Source: Candidatus Gastranaerophilales bacterium
GTDB taxonomy: Bacteria; Cyanobacteriota; Vampirovibrionia; Gastranaerophilales; Gastranaerophilaceae
Reading direction: 5' to 3'
Assembly (NCBI GenBank): GCA_944325625.1
Contig: CALVAP010000004.1
Coordinates: forward strand, 124,001 to 188,000
Length of the DNA: 64,000 nucleotides
The notes beneath the pieces are model-generated. The model saw only the letters and a list, made by a program, of their open reading frames with translations, did no database searches and was not told the origin of the DNA. Made by a program: the position numbers and the translations under genes. This document shows positions 19,183 to 28,063 of the stretch, in pieces; the stretch's first letter is position 1, and every line of letters begins with the position of its first letter.

Positions 19183-19911
19183 CTACCTGCGATTAATTTT
19201 AGAAAGCAGTTTCAAAATTTCGACGTACAGCCATACGAGTGTAACCATAAGCCCGAAAGCACCATACCACTCATATGATTTGTCAAGTCCGCTCATTGCA
19301 CCACGTTCTACAAAATCAAAGTCAATTATCAGGTTCAACGCAGCAACTACACAAACAATTGCACTAAAGGCAATTGCAAACGGGCTGGATGTATACAAAA
19401 CCGGAACAGATATCTTAAAAAAGCTCAACACAATCGCAACAATATAAAACACAGCAATTGCAACCGTCGCAGTAAGGATAGTAGCTCTGAATTTCTCAGT
19501 TGCACGAATTAACCCCGCCTTGTACAATCCCAAAAGCGAGAACAAAGCCAAAAACGTCAATGCAACCGTTTGGGCAACAATGCCCGGCATTTGTGCATTA
19601 TAAGAAGCAGATATTCCGCCCAAAAACATTCCTTCACAAAATGCATAAAGGGGCACAAGCACATGCAGCGCCTTTCTTGCAAAAATAATTATCATTGCAA
19701 GAACAAAGCCAACTATAGCTCCAACGGTAGTAAGCATCATTACTTTATCCATATATCCCAATGAAAATTGATAAAACACAACACCAAATGAAACACACAA
19801 AAGCGCAAACATAAGAAACAACTTGTTAACCGTGCCCTGAACGCTCATTGGCGTTGAACTGATATAGCCCTGATTATTCTCAACTACATTACTTAATACA
19901 GGATTACTCAT
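19183..19911 (-). CDS. Bax inhibitor-1/YccA family membrane protein
   Basis: 242 residues with seven hydrophobic helices. The C-terminal segments LIIDFDFVERGA and YEWYGAFGLMVTLVWLYVEIL match the Bax1-I/YetJ-YccA family; the conserved Asp residues there form the pH-sensing pair in YetJ-type calcium channels. GGAGG precedes the ATG. Downstream comM follows at 12 nt. The physiological role in bacteria is not firmly established. Confidence 0.9.
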   Translation of the reverse strand: MSNPVLSNVVENNQGYISSTPMSVQGTVNKLFLMFALLCVSFGVVFYQFSLGYMDKVMMLTTVGAIVGFVLAMIIIFARKALHVLVPLYAFCEGMFLGGISASYNAQMPGIVAQTVALTFLALFSLLGLYKAGLIRATEKFRATILTATVAIAVFYIVAIVLSFFKISVPVLYTSSPFAIAFSAIVCVVAALNLIIDFDFVERGAMSGLDKSYEWYGAFGLMVTLVWLYVEILKLLSKINRR

Positions 19912-20069
19912 CTAAAACCTCCGTTTTTAAAATTTCGCAAATACATAATAGCACAATCTTAATACAAAAACACCTTAAATTAACACAAAATTAACAATCA
20001 TATCCACACCAAAATACTTGATTATCAAACATGCTCATGCAAAAATTAAAGCATAAAGAGGTGTTAAAA

Positions 20070-20693
20070 ATGACAGAAAATAATTTGGTCTATTTGTTAG
20101 AAAATAAAATTTACATTAATCTGACAAATTTATGCACCAACGACTGTATTTTCTGTATAAGAGGGCTTAAAGACGACGTAGTCGGTTCAAACATGTGGTT
20201 GTCAACCGAAAATATTACAGCTCAAGATGTTATTTCGCAACTTAAAGAGGTTGAAGACAAAATTCATTACGGAGTGACTTTTTGCGGCTACGGTGAACCA
20301 ACGATAAAAATAGAAATACTCAAAGAAGTTGCAAAATATATCAAAGAGAACTATCCCAATACAAAAATAAGAGTAAACACAAACGGGCATGCTAATGCAA
20401 TTCATAAAAGAAATGTAATTCCCGAACTAAAAGGACTTGTAGATGAATTTTCCATAAGCCTTAACGGTGAAAACGAAACATTATACAATGAGCTTTCGCA
20501 ACCAAAAATAAAAAATGCTTATGAAGAAATGAAGTCTTTTGCCAAAGAAGCTGTAGAAGCCGGAATAAAAACAACACTTTCAGTAGTAACCGGTTATAAA
20601 GATTACAAAATAAACGTCACAGAATGCGAAAATATTGCCAAAGAAATAGGTGCCAATTTTCGCAATCGTGAATGGCTCAATAACGGATATTAA
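20070..20693 (+). CDS. radical SAM protein, TatD-linked type
   Basis: 207 residues. The cluster motif CTNDCIFC (CxxxCxxC) follows a KIYINLTN strand, and a GYGEP-type segment follows, as in radical SAM enzymes. The whole N-terminal pattern matches the small family often encoded beside or fused to TatD nucleases, though no tatD is present here. The start at 20070 is chosen because AAAGAGGTG lies at 20055-20063; an in-frame ATG at 20031 lacks such a site. It precedes the acetate-CoA ligase gene by 37 nt. Substrate unknown. Confidence 0.75.
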   Translation: MTENNLVYLLENKIYINLTNLCTNDCIFCIRGLKDDVVGSNMWLSTENITAQDVISQLKEVEDKIHYGVTFCGYGEPTIKIEILKEVAKYIKENYPNTKIRVNTNGHANAIHKRNVIPELKGLVDEFSISLNGENETLYNELSQPKIKNAYEEMKSFAKEAVEAGIKTTLSVVTGYKDYKINVTECENIAKEIGANFRNREWLNNGY

Positions 20694-20730
20694 TAAACAC
20701 AAAACTTTAATATAAAGGAAAGGTGAAAAA

Positions 20731-22890
20731 ATGACACAAAACGTATTAGACAAGATTATGAAGCCGAAATCCATAGCAGTTGTGGGCGCTTCAACAAAAC
20801 CGAAAACAATCGGTTCTGAAATCATGCAAAGATTAAGAGACTACAAATTCAACGGAGAAATATATCCGGTAAACCCAAAAGGTGGAATAATAGAAGGATT
20901 TCAAGCATACACCTCTATCTCCGAAATTCCGGGAGAAGTTGATCTTGCAGTAATTGTTGTTAACGCAAAATTTGTACTCGATACAATTGACCAATGCCAC
21001 GCAAAAGGCATCAAAGGTTTGTGCATAATAACAGCAGGATTTAAAGAAACAGGACACGAAGGCGCAGAAATGGAAAAACAACTTCTTGCAAAAGTTCAAG
21101 AATATGGAATGCGCTGTGTTGGTCCAAACTGTTTAGGTGTACTTAATACAAACCCAAGTATTATGATGGATGCAACATTTGCGGAATCACTTCCTGTTAG
21201 AGGTGATATTGGATTTGTTTCTCAATCAGGAGCATTGGGCGGAGGTATCTTGAACATATTAAAAGACCTTAACCTCGGATTTGCACAATTTGTTTCCATC
21301 GGTAACCAAGCAGACGTAAATGCTGAAACCATGCTTGAATATTGGGAAAATGATGATGATGTTAAACAAATTTTGTTGTACATGGAGTCAATTCAAAACC
21401 CTGCAAACTTCCGCAAATTAGCGTCAAGAATAACAAAGAAAAAACCAATTTTAGCACTAAAAGCAGGTCGCTCTGCAGCAGGTGCAAGCGCAGCCTCATC
21501 ACACACAGGTTCACTCGCCGGTGCAGATAAAGCGGCTGCTGCTCTTTTAAGCCAATCCGGAGTTATTCGAGAATTTTCTTTGAAAAATCTTTTTGCTAAC
21601 GCAAAAGCATTCTCTAACTGCCCAATTCCAAAAGGAAATCGTGTAGCAATCATAACAAACTCAGGCGGTCCCGGAATTATGGCTACAGACGCTATCTGCG
21701 AAAGCGGTATGGAAATGGCTAAAATAACCGATGCTACGAAAGATAAACTAAGAAGCTTTCTTCCTTCTGCAGCATCTGTTAAAAATCCGATTGATATGAT
21801 AGCATCTGCTCCAATAGAACACTACAGACAAACCCTTGAAACTGTTCTTACTGATGATAATGTTGATATGATTATGGTAATTTACTTACCATTCTTAGGT
21901 CTGAAAGATATTGACGTAGCAAAAGCTTTGATGGAAATTAAGGCTAAAAACCCAACAAAACCGATTTTGGGTGTATTTATGACTACAAGCGATTTCTTCA
22001 CTCAAATTTCGAATATGGATGTAAATATGCCATTCTACATGTATGCAGAAGAAGCTGCAGAAGCACTTGCAAGATTAGACCAACAACGTAAATGGATGTC
22101 TAAACCAGCAGGAAAAATCCCCTGTTACGATGTAGATAGAGCAAAAGTTGAGAAAATAATTCGCAACTCCGTAAAAGAAGGCAGAGACCAGCTTACAACA
22201 TTAGAATCAATAGATGTTCTTCAAGCATACGGCATCAGAGCTTGCAAATACGGACTTGCAACAAATGAAGAAGAAGTTGTTAACCTCGGTAACTCAATCG
22301 GGTATCCGGTTGTTATGAAAATGACATCTAAAACTACTTCTCATAAAACAGACGTAGGCGGTGTAGTTGTCAATATTCGCTCTGAAGAACAACTAAGAAA
22401 AGAATATAAAGGACTTTTAGAAAGACTTGAAGCAAAAGGCTTACTCGATGGTCTTGAAGGTGTAATTATTCAAGAAATGGTAAAAGGTAATCGAGAAATG
22501 GTTTGTGGTATTGCAACAGATCCACAATATGGTCCAATGATGATGTTCGGTCTTGGCGGTGTATTCGTTGAAGCATTGAAAGATGTAACATTCAGAATTG
22601 CACCTCTTACTAATATCGATGCAAGCGAAATGATTAAATCAGTTAAGGCATACAAGCTTCTTCAAGGTGCAAGAGGAACCACTCCTGCTCAAATCAATCA
22701 AATTGAAGAAACATTACTGAGATTATCTCAACTTGTTAATGATTTTAAATTCATTGATGAACTTGATATCAACCCGCTTCTAATCTCCGAAGCTACCGGA
22801 GAAGGTATTGCGGTTGACGGAAGAATAAAAGTAAGAATGTCAGAAGCTCAAGAGTACCTTAACTCTAAATGTAGCGAATGCGCTTGCTAG
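20731..22890 (+). CDS. ADP-forming acetate-CoA ligase (fused alpha-beta)
   Basis: 719 residues: a CoA-binding domain, a succinyl-CoA-ligase-like domain, and a C-terminal ATP-grasp domain. SHTGSLAG carries the predicted phospho-His, and VGPNCLGV and FVSQSGALGGG are CoA-ligase signatures. The enzyme converts acetyl-CoA, ADP and phosphate to acetate, ATP and CoA, a terminal energy-yielding step in fermenters. This fits the pfl and kor genes in the window. AAGGAAAGGTG precedes the ATG. The end is Cys-rich (CSECAC), which is unusual. A related acyl-CoA cannot be excluded as substrate. Confidence 0.9.
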   Translation: MTQNVLDKIMKPKSIAVVGASTKPKTIGSEIMQRLRDYKFNGEIYPVNPKGGIIEGFQAYTSISEIPGEVDLAVIVVNAKFVLDTIDQCHAKGIKGLCIITAGFKETGHEGAEMEKQLLAKVQEYGMRCVGPNCLGVLNTNPSIMMDATFAESLPVRGDIGFVSQSGALGGGILNILKDLNLGFAQFVSIGNQADVNAETMLEYWENDDDVKQILLYMESIQNPANFRKLASRITKKKPILALKAGRSAAGASAASSHTGSLAGADKAAAALLSQSGVIREFSLKNLFANAKAFSNCPIPKGNRVAIITNSGGPGIMATDAICESGMEMAKITDATKDKLRSFLPSAASVKNPIDMIASAPIEHYRQTLETVLTDDNVDMIMVIYLPFLGLKDIDVAKALMEIKAKNPTKPILGVFMTTSDFFTQISNMDVNMPFYMYAEEAAEALARLDQQRKWMSKPAGKIPCYDVDRAKVEKIIRNSVKEGRDQLTTLESIDVLQAYGIRACKYGLATNEEEVVNLGNSIGYPVVMKMTSKTTSHKTDVGGVVVNIRSEEQLRKEYKGLLERLEAKGLLDGLEGVIIQEMVKGNREMVCGIATDPQYGPMMMFGLGGVFVEALKDVTFRIAPLTNIDASEMIKSVKAYKLLQGARGTTPAQINQIEETLLRLSQLVNDFKFIDELDINPLLISEATGEGIAVDGRIKVRMSEAQEYLNSKCSECAC

Positions 22891-22923
22891 TATTTTAACT
22901 TAAATTAAATAAATAAATAAATA

Positions 22924-22960
22924 GAAACCCGACAGGAAAATTTATCCCGCCGGGTTTTTT
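22924..22960 (+). terminator. Rho-independent terminator after acetate-CoA ligase
   Basis: AAACCCG pairs with CGGGTTT across a ~20-nt loop, followed by a run of T. Confidence 0.7.
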
Positions 22961-23012
22961 ATTATATAGCCCTATGTTAAAATATAAAAAAAGATTGATG
23001 AGGATAATAAAC

Positions 23013-24440
23013 ATGTTAAAATCAAGCGGAGTAAAGATTGTAGCAACATTAGGACCGGCTATAAACACAGAGGAAAAGATAGAAGAGCTAATAAAATCCG
23101 GCGCAAGCATGTTTCGTGTGAATTCTTCTCACTCAACTCCGGAAGAACACAAAAAATCGATTGATATGGTAAGAGCTGTTGCAAAGAAGCTAGATACCCA
23201 CAGCGCAGTTTTACTTGACCTGCAAGGTCCCAAAATAAGAGTTGGAGAACTTGAAGCCCCTATTGAAATTAAAGAAAATGAAATAATATTACTACAGCAC
23301 GCTGATAAACAATCAGACGGAATAATTCCTGTTGACTACGAAGGAATAGCAAAAGATGTAAACGCCAATGATAAAATATACCTTGATGACGGCAAACTGG
23401 AACTGAAAGTCATTTCAACAGATGGGACAACCGTAAAAGCCAAGGTTATAAGAGGCGGCTTACTTAAACCCCGCAAAGGTTTAAATCTGCCGGGTAGAAC
23501 AGCTAGTCTTTCTGCAATTACATCCAAAGATATTGAATATATTAAACGAGCATTGGAATGGAATGTTGATTATATTGCTCTTTCTTTTGTTAGAACAGGT
23601 GAAGATATTCTCAAAGCAAAACACGCAATGGAAATGTATGGCGGATATATACCAATAATTGCCAAAATAGAAAAACCTGAAGCTCTGGATAACTTTGATG
23701 ACATAATTAAGCTTGCAGACGGAGTAATGGTAGCAAGAGGAGATTTGGGTATAGAAATTTCAGCAGAAAAAGTTCCCGCTGTTCAAAAACGTTTGATTAA
23801 AGAAAGTAATATACATAACAAGGTGATAATAGTCGCAACCCAAATGTTAGAAACGATGATAGAGCAACCTATCCCCACAAGAGCAGAAACATCTGATGTT
23901 GCAAACGCAATTCTGGATGGCGCTGATGCAATTATGCTATCAGGCGAAACCTCTGTCGGCAAATATCCGGTAGAAGCCGTTAAGATGATGACAAAAATAT
24001 CTGAGAACCTTGAGGAAAACGGAATCATAAGACATAACTATTACTCAAGAAAAATGGAAAAATTTGACAACCACGAAGCCTTCGCAATGTGCCAAGCAAT
24101 GATTTCCATGCTCGAAAACCTTCCAATAAAAGCAATAATAGCCTACACCACAAACGGATATACCCCCGCTCTATTGAGTAAAGCAAAACCAAGCGTTCCA
24201 ATTTATGCACTATGCAAACAAACTTCCGTTTGCAGACAACTAAATTTATGTCGTGACGTTATTCCTGTTCACTATGACTGGCTACAAGAGATTTCAAAAC
24301 AATCAATTGCAGAAGTTAACAAACTAATTTTGAAACAACTCGGACTTAAAAATGGAGACAAAGTAATTCTCACAGGCGTCGTTCCCTACATTCCGGGTCA
24401 AACAACAAACTTTATCAAACTTCACACAGTAAGTGAATAA
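23013..24440 (+). CDS. pyk: pyruvate kinase
   Basis: 475 residues, the usual length for bacterial PK. It begins VKIVATLGPA, then RVNSSH, LDLQGPKIR, and the active-site helix segment IIAKIEKPEA, followed by VARGDLGIE. The last glycolytic step, PEP to pyruvate with ATP. The start at 23013 is preferred because GATGAGGAT at 22997-23004 is well spaced and the conserved N-terminus begins there; the frame is open to 22974. Confidence 0.96.
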   Translation: MLKSSGVKIVATLGPAINTEEKIEELIKSGASMFRVNSSHSTPEEHKKSIDMVRAVAKKLDTHSAVLLDLQGPKIRVGELEAPIEIKENEIILLQHADKQSDGIIPVDYEGIAKDVNANDKIYLDDGKLELKVISTDGTTVKAKVIRGGLLKPRKGLNLPGRTASLSAITSKDIEYIKRALEWNVDYIALSFVRTGEDILKAKHAMEMYGGYIPIIAKIEKPEALDNFDDIIKLADGVMVARGDLGIEISAEKVPAVQKRLIKESNIHNKVIIVATQMLETMIEQPIPTRAETSDVANAILDGADAIMLSGETSVGKYPVEAVKMMTKISENLEENGIIRHNYYSRKMEKFDNHEAFAMCQAMISMLENLPIKAIIAYTTNGYTPALLSKAKPSVPIYALCKQTSVCRQLNLCRDVIPVHYDWLQEISKQSIAEVNKLILKQLGLKNGDKVILTGVVPYIPGQTTNFIKLHTVSE

Positions 24441-24483
24441 AACCCCAATTACTAAAGTAAACATAATTATTTCACTTATACAA

Positions 24484-24513
24484 AAAGCGCTCCTAAAATC
24501 AGGAGCGCTTTCA
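24484..24513. terminator. bidirectional terminator between pyk and hup
   Basis: An 11-bp perfect stem AAAGCGCTCCT / AGGAGCGCTTT separated by 6 nt, with A- and T-rich flanks. It serves convergent pyk and hup. Confidence 0.85.
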
Positions 24514-24531
24514 ACAATCTGTGTCAAAAAA

Positions 24532-24810
24532 CTATTTTTTGTTAACAAGATCTTTGAATTTTTTACCAGCAGAGAAAGCAGGAACTGTTTTTGCTGCAAT
24601 TTTAATTTCTTTACCAGTTTGTGGGTTACGACCAGTTCTAGCTGCTCTTTTTCTTGCTTCAAAAGTACCGAAACCAACCAATGTAACTTTTGTTCCTTTA
24701 GCTACAGCTGTTTGGATTGTATCCATTAATGCATTAACAACTTCTGCTGCATCTTTTTGAGTAACTTTAGCTTTTTTTGAAACTTCTTGTACTAATTCTT
24801 CTTTGTTCAT
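24532..24810 (-). CDS. hup: HU-family DNA-binding protein
   Basis: 92 residues, canonical HU: MNKEELVQEV start, GFGTFEARKRAAR and GRNPQTGKEI in the DNA-binding arm, and IAAKTVPAFSAGK at the end. It compacts and bends DNA. GGAG precedes the ATG. It stands alone between two terminators, so it is its own transcript. Confidence 0.97.
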   Translation of the reverse strand: MNKEELVQEVSKKAKVTQKDAAEVVNALMDTIQTAVAKGTKVTLVGFGTFEARKRAARTGRNPQTGKEIKIAAKTVPAFSAGKKFKDLVNKK

Positions 24811-24927
24811 AGTAGTTTTAAACTCCTTTTTTCAATCTACATTCTTATTATAATTAATTTAAAAATTTTGGCAAGTATTTTTTATCCCCCAAATGGTTGT
24901 TTTATAAGGATTTTTTCTTTGGTGAAA

Positions 24928-24967
24928 AAAAACGCACACCCAAAATAACCTTTGGGCGTGCGTTTTA
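24928..24967 (-). terminator. terminator of lysS
   Basis: A long stem (AAAACGCACGCCCAAA read on the minus strand pairing with its near-complement 7 nt on), followed by a T-run on the minus strand. Confidence 0.85.
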
Positions 24968-24978
24968 AGGATTTAAAA

Positions 24979-26475
24979 TTAATTCAACGGTTTCATAGTC
25001 GGAAACGCAATAACATCACGAATTGTAGGCGAATCCGTTAACAACATAACAAGTCGGTCTATTCCCATGCCCAAACCACCAGCAGGCGGCATACCGTATT
25101 CCAACGCATTGATAAAATCTTCATCTATATCACATGCTTCTTCATCACCTTCTGCCTTAGCTTTAGCTTGTGCTTCAAATCGGTTTCTCTGATCAAGCGG
25201 GTCTGTCAACTCTGAAAATGCGTTGCATATTTCCCATCCGTTAATTCTCGACTCAAACCGCTCTGTCAATCTCGGATTATCTCTATGTACTTTTGCAAGC
25301 GGAGAAATTTCCCGAGGATAATCAATTATATGGATTGGTTGAATTAAATGGGGTTCAACTCTTTCTTCAAAAACAGTTTCAACAACTTGGCCCCAATTTG
25401 CATTATCTTCAACCTCGATGCCGATTTCTTCCGCCATTTGACGCGCTTGTTCCGGCGAGTATACATCGCTAAAATCCAGACCTGTATATTCTTTTACCGC
25501 ACCAAGCATGGTTTTTCTATCCCACGGCGGGGTAAGATCAATTTCTTTGCCTTGGAAGGTTATTTTGGTTGTCCCCAAAACATCCTTGGCTACGGTACTT
25601 ACAAGATTTTCTATCAATGCCATCATGTCATTGTAATCTACATATGCCTGATACATTTCTACCATCGTAAACTCAGGATTATGTCTTGGTGATAGCCCTT
25701 CATTTCTAAAATTCCTGTTAAGTTCAAAAACTTTCTCACTGATACCGCCAACCAAAAGTCTTTTCAAATATAGTTCAGGTGCTATCCTCATGTACATATC
25801 CATATCCAAAGCATTATGGTGAGTGATAAATGGTCTTGCGGAAGCTCCACCTGCTTGCGTTTGTAGCATTGGTGTCTCTACCTCCAAAAATCCTAAACTT
25901 ACAAGATATTCTCGTATCTTTTGAATTATTAAACTTCTTTTTCTTAAGGTATCTCTTGTGCTTTCATTCATTATCAAATCAACGTAACGTTGGCGATAAC
26001 GAGTTTCTTGGTCGGTTAAGCCATGAAATTTTTCAGGTAGCGTTTTGATAGACTTGGTTAAGAGTTTATAATCCGTAACTTTTATAGAAAGCTCTCCACG
26101 AGGAGTTCTTCTTATTGAACCAACAAATCCGGCTATATCACCAACATCAAGAAGTTTTAGCATTTTTACTTTTTCTTCAGGTAAGTTTTCTTTGTGGCAA
26201 AAAATTTGTATTTTACCCGAATCATCGAGCAAATCAATAAACATACCTGAATTTCTCATTGCCATAATTCTTCCGGCTACTGCATAGACATCTTGAGTTT
26301 CTTCTCCTGCCGGTAAGTCTGCATATTTCTTTTGAAGCATTGCTGCAGAAGCATTTTTGTCAAACGAGTATGGATAGGGATTAACTCCTTTATCTGCTAA
26401 TTCCGCTAATTTTTGTATTCTGCTTGTTCTTATGTTTTCTTCTTGGGTTGAATATTGCTGATGTGTTTCTTGCAC
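24979..26475 (-). CDS. lysS: lysyl-tRNA synthetase, class II
   Basis: 498 residues: an OB-fold anticodon domain followed by a class II catalytic core with RYRQRYVDLI (motif 1), FRNEGLSPRHNPEFTMVE (motif 2) and GMGIDRLVML (motif 3). It charges tRNA-Lys. The start is set at GTG 26475 because GGAGGA lies six bases upstream; the in-frame ATG at 26499 lacks an RBS and would itself overlap that site. Gene is divergent from the small MshEN-like gene. Confidence 0.96.
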   Translation of the reverse strand: MQETHQQYSTQEENIRTSRIQKLAELADKGVNPYPYSFDKNASAAMLQKKYADLPAGEETQDVYAVAGRIMAMRNSGMFIDLLDDSGKIQIFCHKENLPEEKVKMLKLLDVGDIAGFVGSIRRTPRGELSIKVTDYKLLTKSIKTLPEKFHGLTDQETRYRQRYVDLIMNESTRDTLRKRSLIIQKIREYLVSLGFLEVETPMLQTQAGGASARPFITHHNALDMDMYMRIAPELYLKRLLVGGISEKVFELNRNFRNEGLSPRHNPEFTMVEMYQAYVDYNDMMALIENLVSTVAKDVLGTTKITFQGKEIDLTPPWDRKTMLGAVKEYTGLDFSDVYSPEQARQMAEEIGIEVEDNANWGQVVETVFEERVEPHLIQPIHIIDYPREISPLAKVHRDNPRLTERFESRINGWEICNAFSELTDPLDQRNRFEAQAKAKAEGDEEACDIDEDFINALEYGMPPAGGLGMGIDRLVMLLTDSPTIRDVIAFPTMKPLN

Positions 26476-26642
26476 TGTTTTTCCTCCAACTTCTAACATT
26501 AGTACTTAATAAAATTTTACCACCAACATAATTGAAATATTACAAATGTTAAATTTTTTAGGAAAAAGTGTTATAAATCTAAAAATCTGGGAATAATAAA
26601 TATATAACCCCAAATAGGATAGAAAGTTAATACGAGGTGAAA

Positions 26643-26903
26643 ATGGCGAAAAGAAATTTACACAACATTGATGACTGGGCAGATATCGACAGATGCCTAA
26701 AAATAGGAGAAATCCTCCTTATGGCAGGAAAAATTACTGAAAAAGCACTAACAGTTGCATTAGATTTGCAAAAAACAAGAAGCGAGTACGTAGGTCAAAT
26801 TTTACTATCACTAAATGCAGTAACAGAAGAAGACCTCGAAGCCGGTCTCGCTTTACAGGAAAAAATTAATCCCCGCTGTCGTTTTAATATGGTCTTAAAA
26901 TAG
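26643..26903 (+). CDS. small protein resembling a lone MshEN/GspE N-terminal domain
   Basis: 86 residues. The core reads IGEILLMAGKITEKALTVAL, then LQKTR, then a second GQILLSLNAVTEEDLEAGL-type half. This two-half pattern is that of the MshEN (T2SSE_N) domain found before GspE/PilB ATPases, where some members bind c-di-GMP. Here it stands alone with no ATPase. GAGGTGA precedes the ATG at 26643; a GTG at 26637 is less likely because it lies within that site. A c-di-GMP or pilus role is inference. Confidence 0.65.
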   Translation: MAKRNLHNIDDWADIDRCLKIGEILLMAGKITEKALTVALDLQKTRSEYVGQILLSLNAVTEEDLEAGLALQEKINPRCRFNMVLK

Positions 26904-26917
26904 TTTTTATAAAGAAT

Positions 26918-26962
26918 GGGCGTGACTTTTTAGGCGTTATTTTAACGCCCTCGCCCTTTTTT
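26918..26962 (+). terminator. Rho-independent terminator
   Basis: Nested hairpins: GGCGTTA / TAACGCC inside GGGCG / CGCCC, ending in TTTTTT. It ends the small MshEN-like gene. Confidence 0.75.
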
Positions 26963-26972
26963 CACGCTTAGA

Positions 26973-27683
26973 TTACATAATAAGATTTTTCATATCAACA
27001 ACTGCTTGGCTCAATCCTGAGAATACTGCTCTTGATATGATACTGTGACCTATATTCAGTTCATATAGGTTTGGAATTTCATGCATTCTATGAACATTTT
27101 CGTAATTTAACCCATGACCGGCATTAACAGTGAGCCCTAAGTCTTGAGCCATTTTAGCTGCAACTTTGAGTCGTTTAAACTCAACTTCTTCACTCTGTGT
27201 TCCAAACGCATTAGAATAAGCACCTGTGTGCATTTCAATAAATTGAGCACCCGTTTTTGCCGATGCTACAACTTGTTGTTCATCAGGATTAATGAACAAG
27301 CTTACCTTAATACCGGCATCAACCAATGGTTCAACAAATTTCTTCATATCATCCAATCTCGAGGCAACTTCAAGTCCGCCTTCTGTTGTGACTTCTTGTC
27401 TTCTTTCTGGAACTATGCAGCAGCTATGAGGTTTGATTTCCAGCGCTATTTTCTGCATTTCTTCCGTTGCAGCCATTTCTAAATTCAACTTTGTTTTAAG
27501 AATTGGTATCAATGAATAAACATCAGAATCTTTTATATGTCTTCTATCTTCTCTAAGGTGTATAGTAATTCCATCACAGCCAGATTGCTCACATATCAAT
27601 GCTGCTTGTATAACACTGGGTTCATCTCCCCCTCTGGCATTTCTTAATGTTGCGACATGGTCTATGTTAACTCCTAATAACAT
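26973..27683 (-). CDS. pdxJ: pyridoxine 5'-phosphate synthase
   Basis: 236 residues, a TIM barrel. It starts LGVNIDHVATLRNARGG, keeps IHLREDRRHI, the catalytic-site Glu in NLEMA, and VNAGHGLNYENV. PdxJ condenses 3-amino-2-oxopropyl phosphate with deoxyxylulose 5-phosphate to make pyridoxine phosphate. The DXP it needs would come from a DXP synthase, for which a candidate lies at 29759. A GGGGGGAATGAGAA stretch precedes the ATG. Confidence 0.96.
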   Translation of the reverse strand: MLLGVNIDHVATLRNARGGDEPSVIQAALICEQSGCDGITIHLREDRRHIKDSDVYSLIPILKTKLNLEMAATEEMQKIALEIKPHSCCIVPERRQEVTTEGGLEVASRLDDMKKFVEPLVDAGIKVSLFINPDEQQVVASAKTGAQFIEMHTGAYSNAFGTQSEEVEFKRLKVAAKMAQDLGLTVNAGHGLNYENVHRMHEIPNLYELNIGHSIISRAVFSGLSQAVVDMKNLIM

Positions 27684-27903
27684 ATTCTCATTCCCCCCTT
27701 CTTCATCCTCATTTTATCAAAAAAATATTACAAGCACCAATTTTCTTTATAAATAATTTTTAGCACAATATAAATTTGAAGTAATATTCAATCCTCCATT
27801 TATTCTAATTATGTGAATTAAAATCAACTTTTGAGTGATTTATTTTTGAAATATTCTGGGATACTAAAACTATCAACACTTACTCAAGGTTTAAGGGAAT
27901 TGT

Positions 27904-28056
27904 ATGAATATTAATGAACAGTGCTTATTGAATTTTTTATTGGAACCGGATGAAATTAACGCCATATTAAACGCACTATTAAACAGTAATTATATAAATA
28001 CAGCATCCCTCCTGCCGGATAATATCTTTATATCTTTTGGCAATTTTTCAAATTAA
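27904..28056 (+). CDS. small ORF, 50 residues, unknown
   Basis: Starts MNINEQCLLNFLLEPDEINA and is acidic with leucine-rich helical sequence. AAGGGA at 27893-27898 is five bases before the ATG, a better RBS than many larger genes here have. It ends 7 nt from the convergent end of the kinase-like gene at 28064. No family recognised. The preceding ~220 bp hold nothing else I can identify. Confidence 0.45.
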   Translation: MNINEQCLLNFLLEPDEINAILNALLNSNYINTASLLPDNIFISFGNFSN

Positions 28057-28063
28057 AATCCGG

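Noticed and set aside
24433-24760. Plus-strand ORFs over the HU gene
   Set aside because: Antisense to hup and crossing a terminator.
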